The notes beneath the pieces are model-generated. The model saw nothing but the letters and a program-made list of their open reading frames with translations, had not been told where the DNA came from and searched no databases. Of a DNA stretch of 64,000 bases, positions 1 through 8,739 are shown one piece after another. Both the position numbers and the translations under genes were made by a program. The stretch's first letter is position 1, and the number at the start of each line of letters is the position of its first letter. The stretch is from assembly GCF_019218755.1 (NCBI RefSeq), contig NZ_JAHUWZ010000005.1, positions 186,001-250,000 on the forward strand, in the 5' to 3' direction. Source of the stretch: Acidovorax sp. sif1233 (lineage in GTDB: Bacteria; Pseudomonadota; Gammaproteobacteria; Burkholderiales; Burkholderiaceae_C).

Positions 1-473
1 ACTTCAACCTGTTCCCGCACCTTTCGGTGGGCCGCAACATCATGCTGGCCCCCACGCTGGTGAAGTCGCGCGACGCCGCCACGGCGGCCGCGCAGGCGCG
101 CAAGCTCCTCGAGCGCGTGGGCCTGGCAGAAAAATTCGACGCCATGCCCGACCAGCTCTCGGGCGGGCAGCAGCAGCGCGTGGCCATTGCACGCGCCCTG
201 GCCATGGAGCCGCAGGTGCTGCTGTGCGACGAGATCACCTCGGCGCTCGACCCTGAATTGGTGGGTGAGGTGTTGCGCGTGGTGGAGTCGCTCGCGCTGG
301 AAGGCATGACACTGATGATGGTCACGCACGAGATGGCATTCGCGCGCAAGGTCAGCGACCGCGTGATCTTCATGCACCAGGGCCGTGTGCACGAGACGGG
401 CACGCCCGCCGAGCTGTTCGGCCACCCGCGCACGCCTGAACTGCAGCAATTCCTGTCCTCGCTGCACGACTGA
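1..473 (+). CDS. Polar amino-acid ABC transporter ATPase, C-terminal part
   Basis: The gene enters from the left edge; the reading frame is open from base 3, so the N-terminal part with the Walker A loop lies outside. Visible are FNLFPHLSV (Q-loop region), the ABC signature LSGGQQQR, Walker [14 protein letters not shown] and the switch histidine in MMVTHEM. The order and wording fit the GlnQ/HisP/ArtP group that energises uptake of polar amino acids on the cytoplasmic face of the inner membrane. The partner permease and binding protein are not in the window. Family assignment is firm; the substrate cannot be told. Confidence 0.93.
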   Translation, partial: FNLFPHLSVGRNIMLAPTLVKSRDAATAAAQARKLLERVGLAEKFDAMPDQLSGGQQQRVAIARALAMEPQVLLCDEITSALDPELVGEVLRVVESLALEGMTLMMVTHEMAFARKVSDRVIFMHQGRVHETGTPAELFGHPRTPELQQFLSSLHD

Positions 474-500
474 CGGCGGCCCTCGGCGCGCAGGCGCAAA

Positions 501-540
501 AGCCCGCCCACGGTCTGGAACGCTCCAGGGCGGGCGGGCT
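501..540 (+). terminator. GC-rich hairpin after the ABC ATPase gene
   Basis: The arms AGCCCGCCC and GGGCGGGCT can pair around a loop of roughly 20 bases. No T-run follows, so it is either a weak intrinsic terminator or only an mRNA 3' stabiliser. It lies between the converging ABC ATPase and EF-hand genes. Confidence 0.4.
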
Positions 541-624
541 CGCGGACGCCAATGGTCCGCTACACGCGGTGGTCACCCCGGGTTTGGCTCCGTGGCCAAG
601 AGCCAGGGCATCCGGGATGGAGGA

Positions 625-987
625 TCAGGAAAGAAGGCCCTTCTCGAATTCGGCTGGAGACAGGGAGCCGCTCTGGTCGGCATCCAGTTCCTTGAAGCGC
701 TGGCTGATGGCCGGCAGCTTGGTGGCTTCCTTCTCGCTCAGCTTGCCGTCCTTGTCGGTGTCGGCGCGATTGAAAGCGGTGGTGGCGGCCATGGAGGGGT
801 TTCCGGTGCCAGGGCCGTAGGAGTATTTGGGGTCTCCCGGGGCTGCGGCCTTGCTGGCCGGCGCAGGCTGGGGCGAAGTGGAGGTGGACTGTGCCTGCAA
901 TGCGCCCACGCCACCCAGGGAGAGGGCGGCGAAGAGCATCACGCTGCGCGTATCGAACGAATAGGTGCGTCGTTGCAGTGCTTTCAT
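625..987 (-). CDS. Exported EF-hand calcium-binding protein
   Basis: A 120-residue protein. The N-terminus has a basic stretch and a hydrophobic segment (residues about 14-30) ending in LQAQ, a probable Sec signal peptide. Two EF-hand loops sit in the C-terminal half: DTDKDGKLSEKE and DADQSGSLSPAE, both with Asp/Ser/Asn at ligand positions and the closing Glu. GGAG stands upstream of the ATG. It probably binds calcium in the periplasm; the partner is unknown. A second EF-hand gene is divergently arranged about 320 bases away, so the two may share a regulatory region. Confidence 0.85.
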   Translation of the reverse strand: MKALQRRTYSFDTRSVMLFAALSLGGVGALQAQSTSTSPQPAPASKAAAPGDPKYSYGPGTGNPSMAATTAFNRADTDKDGKLSEKEATKLPAISQRFKELDADQSGSLSPAEFEKGLLS

Positions 988-1309
988 GGAAGCTAGGCTC
1001 CTTCGAAGTTGAACAGGGTTTCATTGCACCGCAGCAGGCCGGCCAAGGCCAGCACTCTTGCCTGCTGTTGCCCGGGCCAACATTTCCCAGCGCGGTGTAA
1101 CCGGCAGCGGCTGCCTTGTAGGGCAATGCGGAGGGGATGTACCCAAACGTAGGGCGCCACAGGCGCCCGCCCGACGCCGCGGGCCGGTTGCCGGATGACT
1201 GGCAGGCCGGGGCATGTCCTACATCGGCGTTCCCGCCGGCCCAAAACAATGCACTTCAGCATCCCGCTGGATGGATGTTTTTTTGTTGTTTTATCCCAAG
1301 GAGCCTCTC

Positions 1310-1750
1310 ATGCAAAAGCAAACCGTTGTGGCCGCCCTCGCCGCCCTGGCCTGCACCGCCGCCCTCGCGCAGGCGCCCGCCACCAACACCGCCCGCCCCC
1401 CTTCCGAGGTGAATCCCGCCGCTTCGGGCGGCCCCGCCGCCGCGAATGCGCAGAACAAGGCCGACAACCGTGCCAGCCAGAGCACGGCGGCGCCCGCCAA
1501 CCCTGCCAAGGGCGATGGCCGTGGCGCCCCGGTGGCAGAGATCAACCCCAGCGCCTCCGGGGGCAAGGCCGCCGCCAAGGCGGAAACGCGGGTGAACGCC
1601 CGCCTCATGGACTCCAACGGCGACGGCATGGTGTCGCGCCAGGAGTGGGACACGTACCACGCCCATGCGTGGAACAACCTCAAGCCCTCGAACACGGGTG
1701 TCTCCACGGCGGACATCGACAAGCTCAACCGCTCGACGGCGACCCAGTGA
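1310..1750 (+). CDS. Exported EF-hand domain protein with low-complexity Ala/Pro/Gly region
   Basis: 146 residues starting at the ATG preceded by AAGGAG (1298-1303). Residues 1-21 form a signal peptide ending ALAQA. The middle is low-complexity and holds a degenerate duplicated phrase, EVNPAASGG and EINPSASGGKAAAK. One canonical EF-hand loop, DSNGDGMVSRQE, lies near residue 100; a second helix-loop segment (STADIDKLN) may be a degenerate EF-hand. Probably a periplasmic calcium-binding protein. The gene is divergent from the other EF-hand gene and ends just before a clear terminator. Confidence 0.8.
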   Translation: MQKQTVVAALAALACTAALAQAPATNTARPPSEVNPAASGGPAAANAQNKADNRASQSTAAPANPAKGDGRGAPVAEINPSASGGKAAAKAETRVNARLMDSNGDGMVSRQEWDTYHAHAWNNLKPSNTGVSTADIDKLNRSTATQ

Positions 1751-1804
1751 CCCTGGTGGCCGGCGGCAGCCGGTGGGCGGCAGCGCGATAGGGGCTGCCC
1801 GCCC

Positions 1805-1843
1805 GCCCCTTGCACCGGGTGCGTGTGCAAGGGGCTTTTTTTT
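1805..1843 (+). terminator. Rho-independent terminator after EF-hand gene
   Basis: The arms GCCCCTTGCA and TGCAAGGGGC are perfectly complementary around an 11-base loop and are followed by eight T. Confidence 0.9.
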
Positions 1844-1939
1844 GAATACCGGCCCGGCGGGCGCGGTGGCGGAAAATCGCGGGTGCAGATTCCCCGCGCG
1901 GCCCTGCGCCGCATCCCCCACCGACCAAGCAAGGCACCC

Positions 1940-2509
1940 ATGGGCAACCGACTCACACAGATCGCCACGCGCACCGGCGACGCCGGCACCACCGGCCTGG
2001 GCAACAACGAACGCGTCTCCAAGGACAGCCTGCGCATCCATGCGCTCGGTGACGTGGATGAGCTCAACTCCCACATCGGCCTGCTGCTGTGCGAGCGCGT
2101 GCCGGAGGACGTGCGCGGCCTGCTCGTCGAGGTGCAGCACCAGCTGTTCAACCTGGGGGGCGAGCTGTCGATCCCGGGCTTCGAACTGCTCAAGCCGCAA
2201 GCGGTGCTGGCACTGGATGACGCCCTGGCCCACCACAACGCGGCGCTGCCGCGCCTGCAGGAATTCATCCTGCCCGCCGGCACCCGCGCCGCCGCGCAAG
2301 CCCATGTCTGCCGCACCGTGGCGCGCCGCGCCGAACGCGCCGTGGTCGCCCTGGGCAACGAAGAGGCGCTGAACGACGCGCCGCGCCAGTACCTCAACCG
2401 CCTCTCCGACCTGATGTTCGTCCTGGCCCGCGTGCTCAACCGCATGGATGGCGGGGATGACGTGTACTGGAAAAGCGAGCGCCTGGCGCAGCAGAATGCT
2501 ACTGAATAG
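1940..2509 (+). CDS. Cob(I)alamin adenosyltransferase, PduO type
   Basis: A 189-residue protein that transfers the adenosyl group of ATP to cob(I)alamin to make coenzyme B12 in the cytoplasm. The N-terminal ATP-binding segment TRTGDAGTTGLGN and the following R(I)HALGDVDELNSHIG match the PduO family; RRAERAVV and the C-terminal LNRLSDLMFVLAR helix are further family marks. Start chosen at the ATG opening MGNRLTQ. The last residues (QNATE) and the stop codon fall inside a dispersed repeat copy, which seems to have supplied the C-terminus. No cobalamin-dependent enzyme is adjacent. Confidence 0.92.
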   Translation: MGNRLTQIATRTGDAGTTGLGNNERVSKDSLRIHALGDVDELNSHIGLLLCERVPEDVRGLLVEVQHQLFNLGGELSIPGFELLKPQAVLALDDALAHHNAALPRLQEFILPAGTRAAAQAHVCRTVARRAERAVVALGNEEALNDAPRQYLNRLSDLMFVLARVLNRMDGGDDVYWKSERLAQQNATE

Positions 2510-2565
2510 ATAGCTTTTGGCGCTTACCCAGTAAGCGCTGGAGAGTAATTTTCTATAAATTCAAC
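2498..2565 (+). repeat. Dispersed palindromic repeat, family 1 (copy 1)
   Basis: AT-rich flanks surround GGCGCTTAC...GTAAGCGCTGG, a hairpin, with ATAGCT at one side. The same design recurs at least eleven more times in the window. This copy overlaps the 3' end of the cobalamin adenosyltransferase gene. Confidence 0.8.
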
Positions 2566-2576
2566 CCTGCCCGCTG

Positions 2577-2703
2577 CGGGTGGCGCTGCCCACCAGGGCA
2601 GCCAAGCAAGGGCCGCCCCGCAGCGAGGGCTGCGTCCCCCTTCCCGAGTCGCGTTAGCGATTCGAGAGAAGGGGGAGGGCACGAAGTGCCTCAGGGGGAT
2701 GCA
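2577..2703 (-). repeat. Dispersed GC-rich repeat, family 2 (copy 1)
   Basis: Read on the minus strand it runs CCCCCTGAGG, a CTTCG-containing hairpin, GGAAGGGGGACGCAGC, GCGGGGCGGCCCTTGC, CTGCCCTGGTGGGC. The same order is found at 34397-34510, and shorter relatives at 3245-3294 and 25310-25400. It fills the gap between the adenosyltransferase and thioesterase genes and contains strong hairpins that could act as transcript ends. Confidence 0.7.
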
Positions 2704-2705
2704 CC

Positions 2706-3128
2706 TTATCTCGGCGCCAGGATCGCCATGGTCAGCCGCGACACGCAGGTGAGCTCGCCCGCGTCGTTGACCATGTCGATGTGCCACACGTGCGTGGTGC
2801 GGCCCAGGTGGATGGGCCGGGCGGTGGCCGTCACCCAGCCGCTGGTGGCGGAGCGCAGGTGGTTGGCGTTGATGTCCAGGCCCACGGCGTTGTGGCCCTC
2901 GGGGCTGGCGTAGTAGGCGCCCACTGAGCCCAGCGACTCGGCCAGCACCACGCTCACGCCGCCGTGCAGCAGCCCGAAGGGCTGTTTGGTGCGCTGGTCC
3001 ACCGGCACGCGGCCGCGCAGGAAGTCGTCACCCAGTTCGATGATCTCGATGCCCAGGTGCGAGGCAGCGGTGTTGTGGTGGTCGGCGTTGAGTCGAGCCA
3101 GGTCGACGGGCTTTTTCCAGATGGGCAT
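2706..3128 (-). CDS. PaaI-type hotdog-fold thioesterase
   Basis: 140 residues from the ATG of MPIWKKPV. The segment PFGLLHGGVSVVLAESLGS carries the HGG and catalytic acidic residue of hotdog thioesterases of the PaaI/YdiI group, which hydrolyse aromatic or medium-chain acyl-CoA esters in the cytoplasm. The length is typical. It lies alone between two repeat stretches. The substrate cannot be told; a role in aromatic acyl-CoA turnover or in releasing 1,4-dihydroxy-2-naphthoyl-CoA-like esters are both possible for the family. Confidence 0.88.
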   Translation of the reverse strand: MPIWKKPVDLARLNADHHNTAASHLGIEIIELGDDFLRGRVPVDQRTKQPFGLLHGGVSVVLAESLGSVGAYYASPEGHNAVGLDINANHLRSATSGWVTATARPIHLGRTTHVWHIDMVNDAGELTCVSRLTMAILAPR

Positions 3129-3244
3129 GGTGGCTTCGGTCGGACAGAGGGATGAATCTTTTCGGACCGGCCATTGTGCCCATCTTGCTCTCATGGGCGC
3201 AGACCCGACCCGGCGCCACCGTGGATCCGGCCCTGCCGGTCCAC

Positions 3245-3294
3245 CGGAGGCGTCCCCCCTTGAGGAATGGCGCGCAGCGCCTCAGGGGGTTACC
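3245..3294 (+). repeat. Short relative of dispersed repeat family 2
   Basis: GTCCCCCCTTGAGG and CGCCTCAGGGGG are complementary arms around a CGCGCAG core, forming a hairpin at the 3' end of the following minus-strand binding-protein gene. It probably also ends that transcript. Confidence 0.55.
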
Positions 3295-4441
3295 CGATGA
3301 ATTTGCCGTTGGCGCCCATCACGCCCAGGTCCAGGAAACGCGAGCCCACATAGGGGGCGCTGCCGGCGTAGTCGATCGTGAGGCCGCCCAGGTCGTTGCT
3401 GCGGATGCCGGCCAGCGCGTTGCGCAGCCTGGCGCGGGTCAGCTCGCGGCCGGCGCGCTCCAGGCCTTCGGCGAGCACGCGGGCGTTCACATAGCCCTCG
3501 AAGCTGCGGCTCGAGAATTCCTGAAAGCCCACCGCCTTCATGGCGCGCTGGTAGTCGCGCACCAGGGCAACGCTGGTGCGGCCGGCGTCGGGCAGCACCA
3601 TCGACAGCGCGATGCCCGCCGCCTTGCCGCCGAGCTGGCGCAGGTTGTCGCCGGACAGGGCCACGCTGGTCGCTGCCAGCGGGGTGCTGGGCGACACCTT
3701 CTTGAATTCGCTGACCAGCGCGGCCGACACGTCGCCCGCCGTCCCCAGCAGCACCGTCGTGGGCTTGGCCGCCACGGCCTGCCTGACCACGTCGGCCACC
3801 TGTGCGCCCTGTGCGTCGAGCTTGAACGCCTTGGGCGCGGGCTGCTGGGCCGCCTTCATGGCGTTGTTCACATCGGCCAGGAATTCGCGGCCGAAGGCGG
3901 TGTCCTGATAGACGATGGCCAGGTCGGTGATGCCCATGGCCACCAGCTTCTGCGTGAGGCGCTGGGCCTCGTCGGAGTAGCTGGCGCGCACGTGGAACAC
4001 CGAGCGGTATTCGGCCTTGCGCAGCGACGTGGCGCCGCTTTGCGGGGCCACGTAGGGGATCTGCGCCTCGTCCACCAGCGGCAGGATGCGCTGGTTGTTG
4101 GCCGTGCCCATGCACGACAGCAGCGCCACCACGCCGCCGTCGGCGATCAGCTTGCGCGCGTTCTCCTCCGAGCGGGCGGCGTCATAGCCGTCGTCCAGCG
4201 CCAGCAGCTTCAGCTCCCGGCCATGGATGCCGCGCACGTTCGCCTGGGCGATGCCCGCGTCCAGGCCCTGCTTGAGTTCCTTGCCCAGGCTGGCCAGGGC
4301 ACCGGTCAGGCCGACGGAGCAGCCAATGGCCACGCTCCTGGCGTCCATCGGGTCCTGCACGCCCACGGCGCGCGACGGGTTGGCAAAAAGCAGGCCGGCG
4401 CTGGCAGCGGCAAGGGACTGGGTGAACTGGCGACGTTGCAT
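3290..4441 (-). CDS. Branched-chain amino-acid type ABC transporter substrate-binding protein
   Basis: 383 residues from MQRRQFTQ. The N-terminus has a twin-arginine-like motif (RRQFTQSLAAA) and a hydrophobic stretch ending in NPSRA, so export may go through Tat. The body matches the LivJ/Leu-Ile-Val receptor family (IGCSVGLTGALASLGKELKQG near residue 38; LLSCMGTANNQRILP; YEGYVNARV-like SFEGYVNARV near the end). No LivFGHM genes are adjacent, so it is an orphan receptor here. The next gene upstream on the same strand is the CoA transferase, about 180 bases away. A 12-bp palindrome lies about 100 bases upstream of the start. Confidence 0.88.
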   Translation of the reverse strand: MQRRQFTQSLAAASAGLLFANPSRAVGVQDPMDARSVAIGCSVGLTGALASLGKELKQGLDAGIAQANVRGIHGRELKLLALDDGYDAARSEENARKLIADGGVVALLSCMGTANNQRILPLVDEAQIPYVAPQSGATSLRKAEYRSVFHVRASYSDEAQRLTQKLVAMGITDLAIVYQDTAFGREFLADVNNAMKAAQQPAPKAFKLDAQGAQVADVVRQAVAAKPTTVLLGTAGDVSAALVSEFKKVSPSTPLAATSVALSGDNLRQLGGKAAGIALSMVLPDAGRTSVALVRDYQRAMKAVGFQEFSSRSFEGYVNARVLAEGLERAGRELTRARLRNALAGIRSNDLGGLTIDYAGSAPYVGSRFLDLGVMGANGKFIG

Positions 4442-4542
4442 GGCAGGAAAACTCACGGACAAGAAGGCCACCAGCCCCGCGAAGGGCTGGTGGCCGGTGA
4501 AGAAAAAGGAAAACGGGGGGAGGCCTGGTGGTCCGACGACCA

Positions 4543-4554
4543 AGGGTTAACCCT
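4543..4554. promoter_or_regulatory. AGGGTTAACCCT palindrome, possible operator
   Basis: A perfect 12-bp palindrome about 100 bases upstream of the start of the binding-protein gene. A 14-bp version sits at the same distance before the CoA transferase gene. Confidence 0.4.
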
Positions 4555-4623
4555 GATTCTACCCAGGGCCTGTGACAAGACCATGTTCTCCCTGCCGGGC
4601 CGGGGGATTCGGCCGGGGCCTGG

Positions 4624-6153
4624 TCAGGCGGGCGCGCTCTGCCGCATGCTGCCCGTCTCCACGTAGCGCTGGTGCCAGGATAGTGCCTCGCCCAGCAGGT
4701 GCGGCGTGTGCTGGCCCACGGCGCCGCGCTTGGCGCGGGCCACATAGTCGTGCAGGGCCGGGCGGAAGTCGGGGTGCGCGCAGCGGTCGATGATGAGCTC
4801 GGCCCGCTGCGTGGGCGAGTGGCCGCGCAGGTCGGCCAGGCCCTGTTCGGTGACGAGGATCTGCACGTCGTGCTCGGTGTGGTCCACGTGCGAGGCCATG
4901 GGCACGATGCACGAGATCGAGCCGTTCTTGGCCAGCGAGGGCGTCATGAAGATCGACAGGTACGCATTGCGCGCGAAGTCGCCCGAGCCGCCGATGCCGT
5001 TCATGATGGCCGAGCCCATGATGTGGGTGGAGTTCACGTTGCCGTAGATGTCGGCCTCGATCATGCCGTTCATCGCGATCAGGCCCATGCGGCGGATCAG
5101 CTCCGGGTGGTTGCTGATCTCCTGCGGGCGCAGCACGATGCGCTGCTTGTAGTACTCGATGCGCTCGTTGAAGTCCTGCATCGCCGCCGGGCTGAGCGAC
5201 AGGGCGGTGGCCGAGGCGCTGGCGAGCTTGCCCGAGCGCAGCATGTCCAGCATGCCGTCCTGCAGCACCTCGGTGTAGGCCGTGAGGTTTTCGAACGGGC
5301 CGTGGTTCAGCCCCGCCAGCACCGCGTTGGCGATGTTGCCCACGCCCGACTGCAGCGGCAGCAGGTCCCGGGGCAGCCGGCCCTTCTTCACCTCGTGCTG
5401 CAGGAACTCGATGATGTGGCCCGCGATGCGGTTCGAGGTGTCGTCGGGCGCGGCGTAGACGCTGTTGCGGTCGGGCTGGTCCGTCACCACCACCGCGATC
5501 ACCTTGGACGGGTCGCAGCGCAGGTAGGGCTCGCCGATGCGCTCGTCGGGCCGCGTCATCGGGATGGGCCTGCGGTGTGGCGGCACGTCGGTGCCGTAGT
5601 AGATGTCGTGCATCCCTTCCAGGCCCGGGTTGTGCCAGGCATTCACTTCCAGGATCACCTTGTCGGCCTGGTCCAGCCAGGTCTTGTTGTTGCCCACCGA
5701 GGACGAGGGAATCAGCCGGCCGTCGGGCAACACGCCCGCCACCTCGACCACGGCCACGTCGAGCTTGCCCAGGAAGCCGAACCACACGAACTGCGCCACG
5801 TGCGACAGGTGGATGTCCACGTACTGCATGTGGCCCGCATTGATCTGGCGGCGCACCGTGGGGTCGGACTGGTAGGGCAGTCGCATCTCGATGCCGTCCA
5901 CCTGGGCCAGCGCGCCGTCCAGCTCAGGCGCGGTGCTGGCTCCCGTCCACAGCCCGATCTTGAAACCATGGCCTTGCGCGTTCAGGCTTTCGATGCGCCG
6001 CGCCAGCGCGCCGGGCACGGCCTTGGGGTAGCCCGCGCCGGTGAAGCCGCTCATGCCCACATGGGCACCGGCAGGGATCAGGGCGGCCGCCTCGTCGGCG
6101 GACATGGTGCGGGAGAGAAAGTCGGGGTACAGCACCCGATCGGCCAGGGACAT
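4624..6153 (-). CDS. Acetyl-CoA hydrolase/transferase family protein (succinyl-CoA:acetate or propionate CoA transferase type)
   Basis: 509 residues, the usual size of the Cat1/AarC/ScpC branch of class I CoA transferases, which move CoA between short carboxylic acids such as succinate and acetate or propionate. Start taken at MSLADRVLYP, with GGAG just upstream. Seen: GAHVGMSGFTGAGYPKAVP (CoA-binding N-domain), SGVGNIANAVLAGL and AYTEVLQDG, whose Glu is the probable nucleophile by family analogy, and HVDHTEHDVQILVTEQGLADLRG in the C-domain. It sits between a permease and a binding-protein gene on the same strand. The exact acid pair is inferred only from family. Confidence 0.92.
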   Translation of the reverse strand: MSLADRVLYPDFLSRTMSADEAAALIPAGAHVGMSGFTGAGYPKAVPGALARRIESLNAQGHGFKIGLWTGASTAPELDGALAQVDGIEMRLPYQSDPTVRRQINAGHMQYVDIHLSHVAQFVWFGFLGKLDVAVVEVAGVLPDGRLIPSSSVGNNKTWLDQADKVILEVNAWHNPGLEGMHDIYYGTDVPPHRRPIPMTRPDERIGEPYLRCDPSKVIAVVVTDQPDRNSVYAAPDDTSNRIAGHIIEFLQHEVKKGRLPRDLLPLQSGVGNIANAVLAGLNHGPFENLTAYTEVLQDGMLDMLRSGKLASASATALSLSPAAMQDFNERIEYYKQRIVLRPQEISNHPELIRRMGLIAMNGMIEADIYGNVNSTHIMGSAIMNGIGGSGDFARNAYLSIFMTPSLAKNGSISCIVPMASHVDHTEHDVQILVTEQGLADLRGHSPTQRAELIIDRCAHPDFRPALHDYVARAKRGAVGQHTPHLLGEALSWHQRYVETGSMRQSAPA

Positions 6154-6241
6154 GAACAAACTCCGCAAAAAAAGAAAAGAGGCCACCCGCCCGGTGAGCG
6201 GATGGCCCCGTGGACAAAACCCAGGATGCTAGCCGTCGTTC

Positions 6242-6271
6242 CTTACAAATTAAGGGTTAACCCTTACAAAT
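6242..6271. promoter_or_regulatory. AAGGGTTAACCCTT palindrome flanked by CTTACAAAT direct repeats
   Basis: A perfect 14-bp palindrome (6252-6265) overlaps and is flanked by two direct copies of CTTACAAAT (6242-6250, 6263-6271) spaced 21 bases, about two helical turns. It lies about 100 bases upstream of the CoA transferase start, matching the placement of the related palindrome before the binding-protein gene. Confidence 0.45.
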
Positions 6272-6297
6272 GCGGTACGTCCGCTCACGTCCGCAGA

Positions 6298-7587
6298 TTA
6301 CGCCGCTTTGCGGTTGAGCAAGGCATACAGCAGGATGGCGCCGAACGTGGCCGTGCCGATGCCGCCCAGCGCGAACTGGCCGAACTTGAGCGTGAAGTCG
6401 CCCGTGCCCAGGATGAGCGTGATGGCCGCGACGATCAGGTTCTTGTTCTGCGAGAAGTCCACCTTGTTGTCCACCCAGATCTTGGCCCCGGCCACGGCGA
6501 TCAGGCCGAACACCACGATGGAGACGCCGCCCATCACCGGCAGCGGAATGGTCTGGATCAGCGCGCCGAACTTGGGGGAAAAGCCCAGCACCAGCGCGAA
6601 CACGCCCGCCAGCAGGAACACGGCGGTGGAATAGATCTTGGTCGCGGCCATCACGCCGATGTTCTCGGCATAGGTCGTCACGCCCGTGCCGCCCACGCCG
6701 CCGCTCACCATGGTGGCCACGCCGTCGCCGATGAACGCACGGCCCATGTAGCGGTCCAGGTCGCGGCCGGTCATGGCCGTCACGGCCTTGATGTGGCCCA
6801 GGTTCTCCGCCACCAGGATGATGGCCACCGGGGCGATCAGCAGCATCGCGTTGCCGTCGAACACCGGCGCGGCGAAGTTGGGCATGCCCACCCATGCCGC
6901 GTTCGCCAGGATCGACAGGTCGATGGGCTTGCCCAGGCCCAGGCCGTTGGTGAGCACCGCGTAGATGATGCTCGCCACGATCAGCCCCACCAGGATCAAG
7001 AGGCGCTGCACCATGCCGCGCGTGAGCACGGCCACCAGGCCCACGCTCACGAAGGTCACGACCTGCATCCAGCTGTCGAAATTGCTCGCCGCCATGTTCT
7101 TGATCGGAATGCCCGCCAGGTTCAGCCCGATCACCGCGACGACCGAGCCCGTGACCACGGGCGGCATGAAGCGCTCGATCCAGCCCGTGCCGATGGCCTG
7201 CACCAGCGCGCCGATCAGCGTGTAGAGCAGGCCGCAGGCGATGATGCCGCCCAGGGCGACGGCGATGTTGCCGTTGGCCCCCTTGCCCGCATAGCCCGTG
7301 GCCGCGATCACCACCCCGATGAAGGCAAAGCTCGAACCCAGGTAGCTGGGCACCCTGCCGCCCGTCACCAGGAAGAAGATCAGCGTGCCCACGCCGCTCA
7401 TCAGGATGGCCACGTTGGGGTCGAACCCCATCAGGATGGGCGCCAGCACCGTGGCGCCGAACATCGCGATCACGTGCTGCACGCCCATCGCCGCCGTCTG
7501 CGGCCAGGGCAGCCGTTCGTCGGGCGCGATCACTCCGCCCTGCTGCAGCACGGCCGCGCTTTTTTCTTGCCAGTTCATGAATCCCAT
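6298..7587 (-). CDS. NCS2 family uracil/xanthine permease (UraA/RutG-like)
   Basis: 429 residues, nearly all hydrophobic, consistent with 14 membrane segments of the nucleobase-cation symporter-2 family in the inner membrane. Family motifs: [19 protein letters not shown] at residues 37-55, [11 protein letters not shown], and the substrate-site region [20 protein letters not shown] followed by [18 protein letters not shown]. The NLGHI and TTYAENIG wording is that of the uracil branch (UraA, RutG) rather than the xanthine or urate branch. No pyrimidine catabolic genes are nearby. The start at MGFMNW is accepted; MNWQEK three codons later is equally possible. Confidence 0.92.
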   Translation of the reverse strand: MGFMNWQEKSAAVLQQGGVIAPDERLPWPQTAAMGVQHVIAMFGATVLAPILMGFDPNVAILMSGVGTLIFFLVTGGRVPSYLGSSFAFIGVVIAATGYAGKGANGNIAVALGGIIACGLLYTLIGALVQAIGTGWIERFMPPVVTGSVVAVIGLNLAGIPIKNMAASNFDSWMQVVTFVSVGLVAVLTRGMVQRLLILVGLIVASIIYAVLTNGLGLGKPIDLSILANAAWVGMPNFAAPVFDGNAMLLIAPVAIILVAENLGHIKAVTAMTGRDLDRYMGRAFIGDGVATMVSGGVGGTGVTTYAENIGVMAATKIYSTAVFLLAGVFALVLGFSPKFGALIQTIPLPVMGGVSIVVFGLIAVAGAKIWVDNKVDFSQNKNLIVAAITLILGTGDFTLKFGQFALGGIGTATFGAILLYALLNRKAA

Positions 7588-7743
7588 GTGTGTTGTTCCT
7601 TGTAGTTCGAGGCGCGAATGCTAGTGGATGAATGCGCACGTGGGCGATGAACTTCGCCAGGCGAAGGTGCGAGGCGGCGGGAACGGTAGGATGGCTGCCT
7701 CACAACGGCGGGCAAGAGGGCCGGCCCTCACCCGACGTCCACC

Positions 7744-8508
7744 ATGCCGCCATCCGCCCCATCCTGCCCGTCGTGCCGCCAGCCCATGGAGGCCCATTCG
7801 TTCACCAGCAACACCGGGCACACGCTGGAGCTGGACATCTGCTACGCCTGCCAGGGCCTCTGGCTGGACCGGCACGAGAACCTCAAGCTCTCGCCCCAGG
7901 CGGTGGTGGACCTGTTCCGCCTGCTGCACGAACACCGCACCCATGAACACCGCCCGCTGCAGGCGCGCATGGCCTGCCCGCGCTGCAGCTGCGCGCTGGA
8001 CCAGGGCTTCGACGTGGTGCGCAGCGGCCGCTACATGACCTACCGCTGCGCGCGCCAGCACGGGCGGTTCAGCACCTTTTCCTCCTTCATGGTCGAAAAG
8101 GGCTTCGTGCGCCACATGACGCGCCCCGAGATCGACGACCTGGCCCGGCGCGTGGGCGCCATCTACTGCACCAGCTGCGGCGCGCCCGTGGACATCCGCA
8201 AGGACCACGCCTGCCCCTACTGCCGCGCGGCGTTCTCGCTCATTGACCCCGATGCCGTGGTGCGCGCGATGGAGGGCTACGCCCGGGCTGGCGCCCGCCC
8301 GGCCCAGGCCGCGCACGGCACGCCGGCGGCGACCGTGGACATTGGCGATGCCCTGGTGGCGCTGGAGCGCGACCGCAGCCGGGCCGAGCGCGAGCGGCAA
8401 AAAAGTGCCTTCAGCGGCGCGCGGGATGGCGATGGCGACTCCTTCACCGGCGACCTGCTGGCCGCGGGCGTCTCGCTGGTCTGGGAGGTGTTGACCAAGC
8501 GGGTGTAG
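7744..8508 (+). CDS. Zinc-ribbon protein of unknown role (zf-TFIIB-like)
   Basis: 254 residues. Three cysteine knots are visible: CPSCRQPM with CYACQGLWLDRHE (residues 8-46, resembling the zf-TFIIB ribbon), CPRCSCALDQG with a later CARQHGRF (about 78-108), and CTSCGAPVDIRKDHACPYC (about 142-160). The middle segment FSTFSSFMVEKGFVRHMTRPEIDDL is helical. The C-terminal third is charged and has no clear domain. Probably a zinc protein of the cytoplasm; the function is unknown. It stands alone between a permease on the other strand and a methyltransferase. Confidence 0.75.
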   Translation: MPPSAPSCPSCRQPMEAHSFTSNTGHTLELDICYACQGLWLDRHENLKLSPQAVVDLFRLLHEHRTHEHRPLQARMACPRCSCALDQGFDVVRSGRYMTYRCARQHGRFSTFSSFMVEKGFVRHMTRPEIDDLARRVGAIYCTSCGAPVDIRKDHACPYCRAAFSLIDPDAVVRAMEGYARAGARPAQAAHGTPAATVDIGDALVALERDRSRAERERQKSAFSGARDGDGDSFTGDLLAAGVSLVWEVLTKRV

Positions 8509-8739
8509 CCGCGCCGGCCATTTCCCGCGTTTGCATATACCCTTGCGCGGCCCTGCGAAATGGGCACACCGGACCGGGTTCGGACCACAATGGCGTTCGC
8601 AGACTTCCCGGCGGCCCCAGTCCGTCGCCGCAGTCTCCCGTGGCGGCCAGCAGCCTGTGCGCGTGGCCGCCGTACTGCCTGCTCCCGTCCATCCATTCCG
8701 CCAAACGGGGCGCCCCTGCGACCACAGGAGGAGACGATC

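Noticed and set aside
4699..7605. Open frame of 968 codons on the plus strand over the CoA transferase and permease genes
   Set aside because: Same shadow effect; no ribosome site, no motif, and it crosses two real minus-strand genes and their intergenic region.
8560..8739. 60-residue N-terminal extension of the methyltransferase
   Set aside because: Arginine/proline-rich shadow-like sequence without a ribosome site; the TTG at 8740 has AGGAGGA in place.
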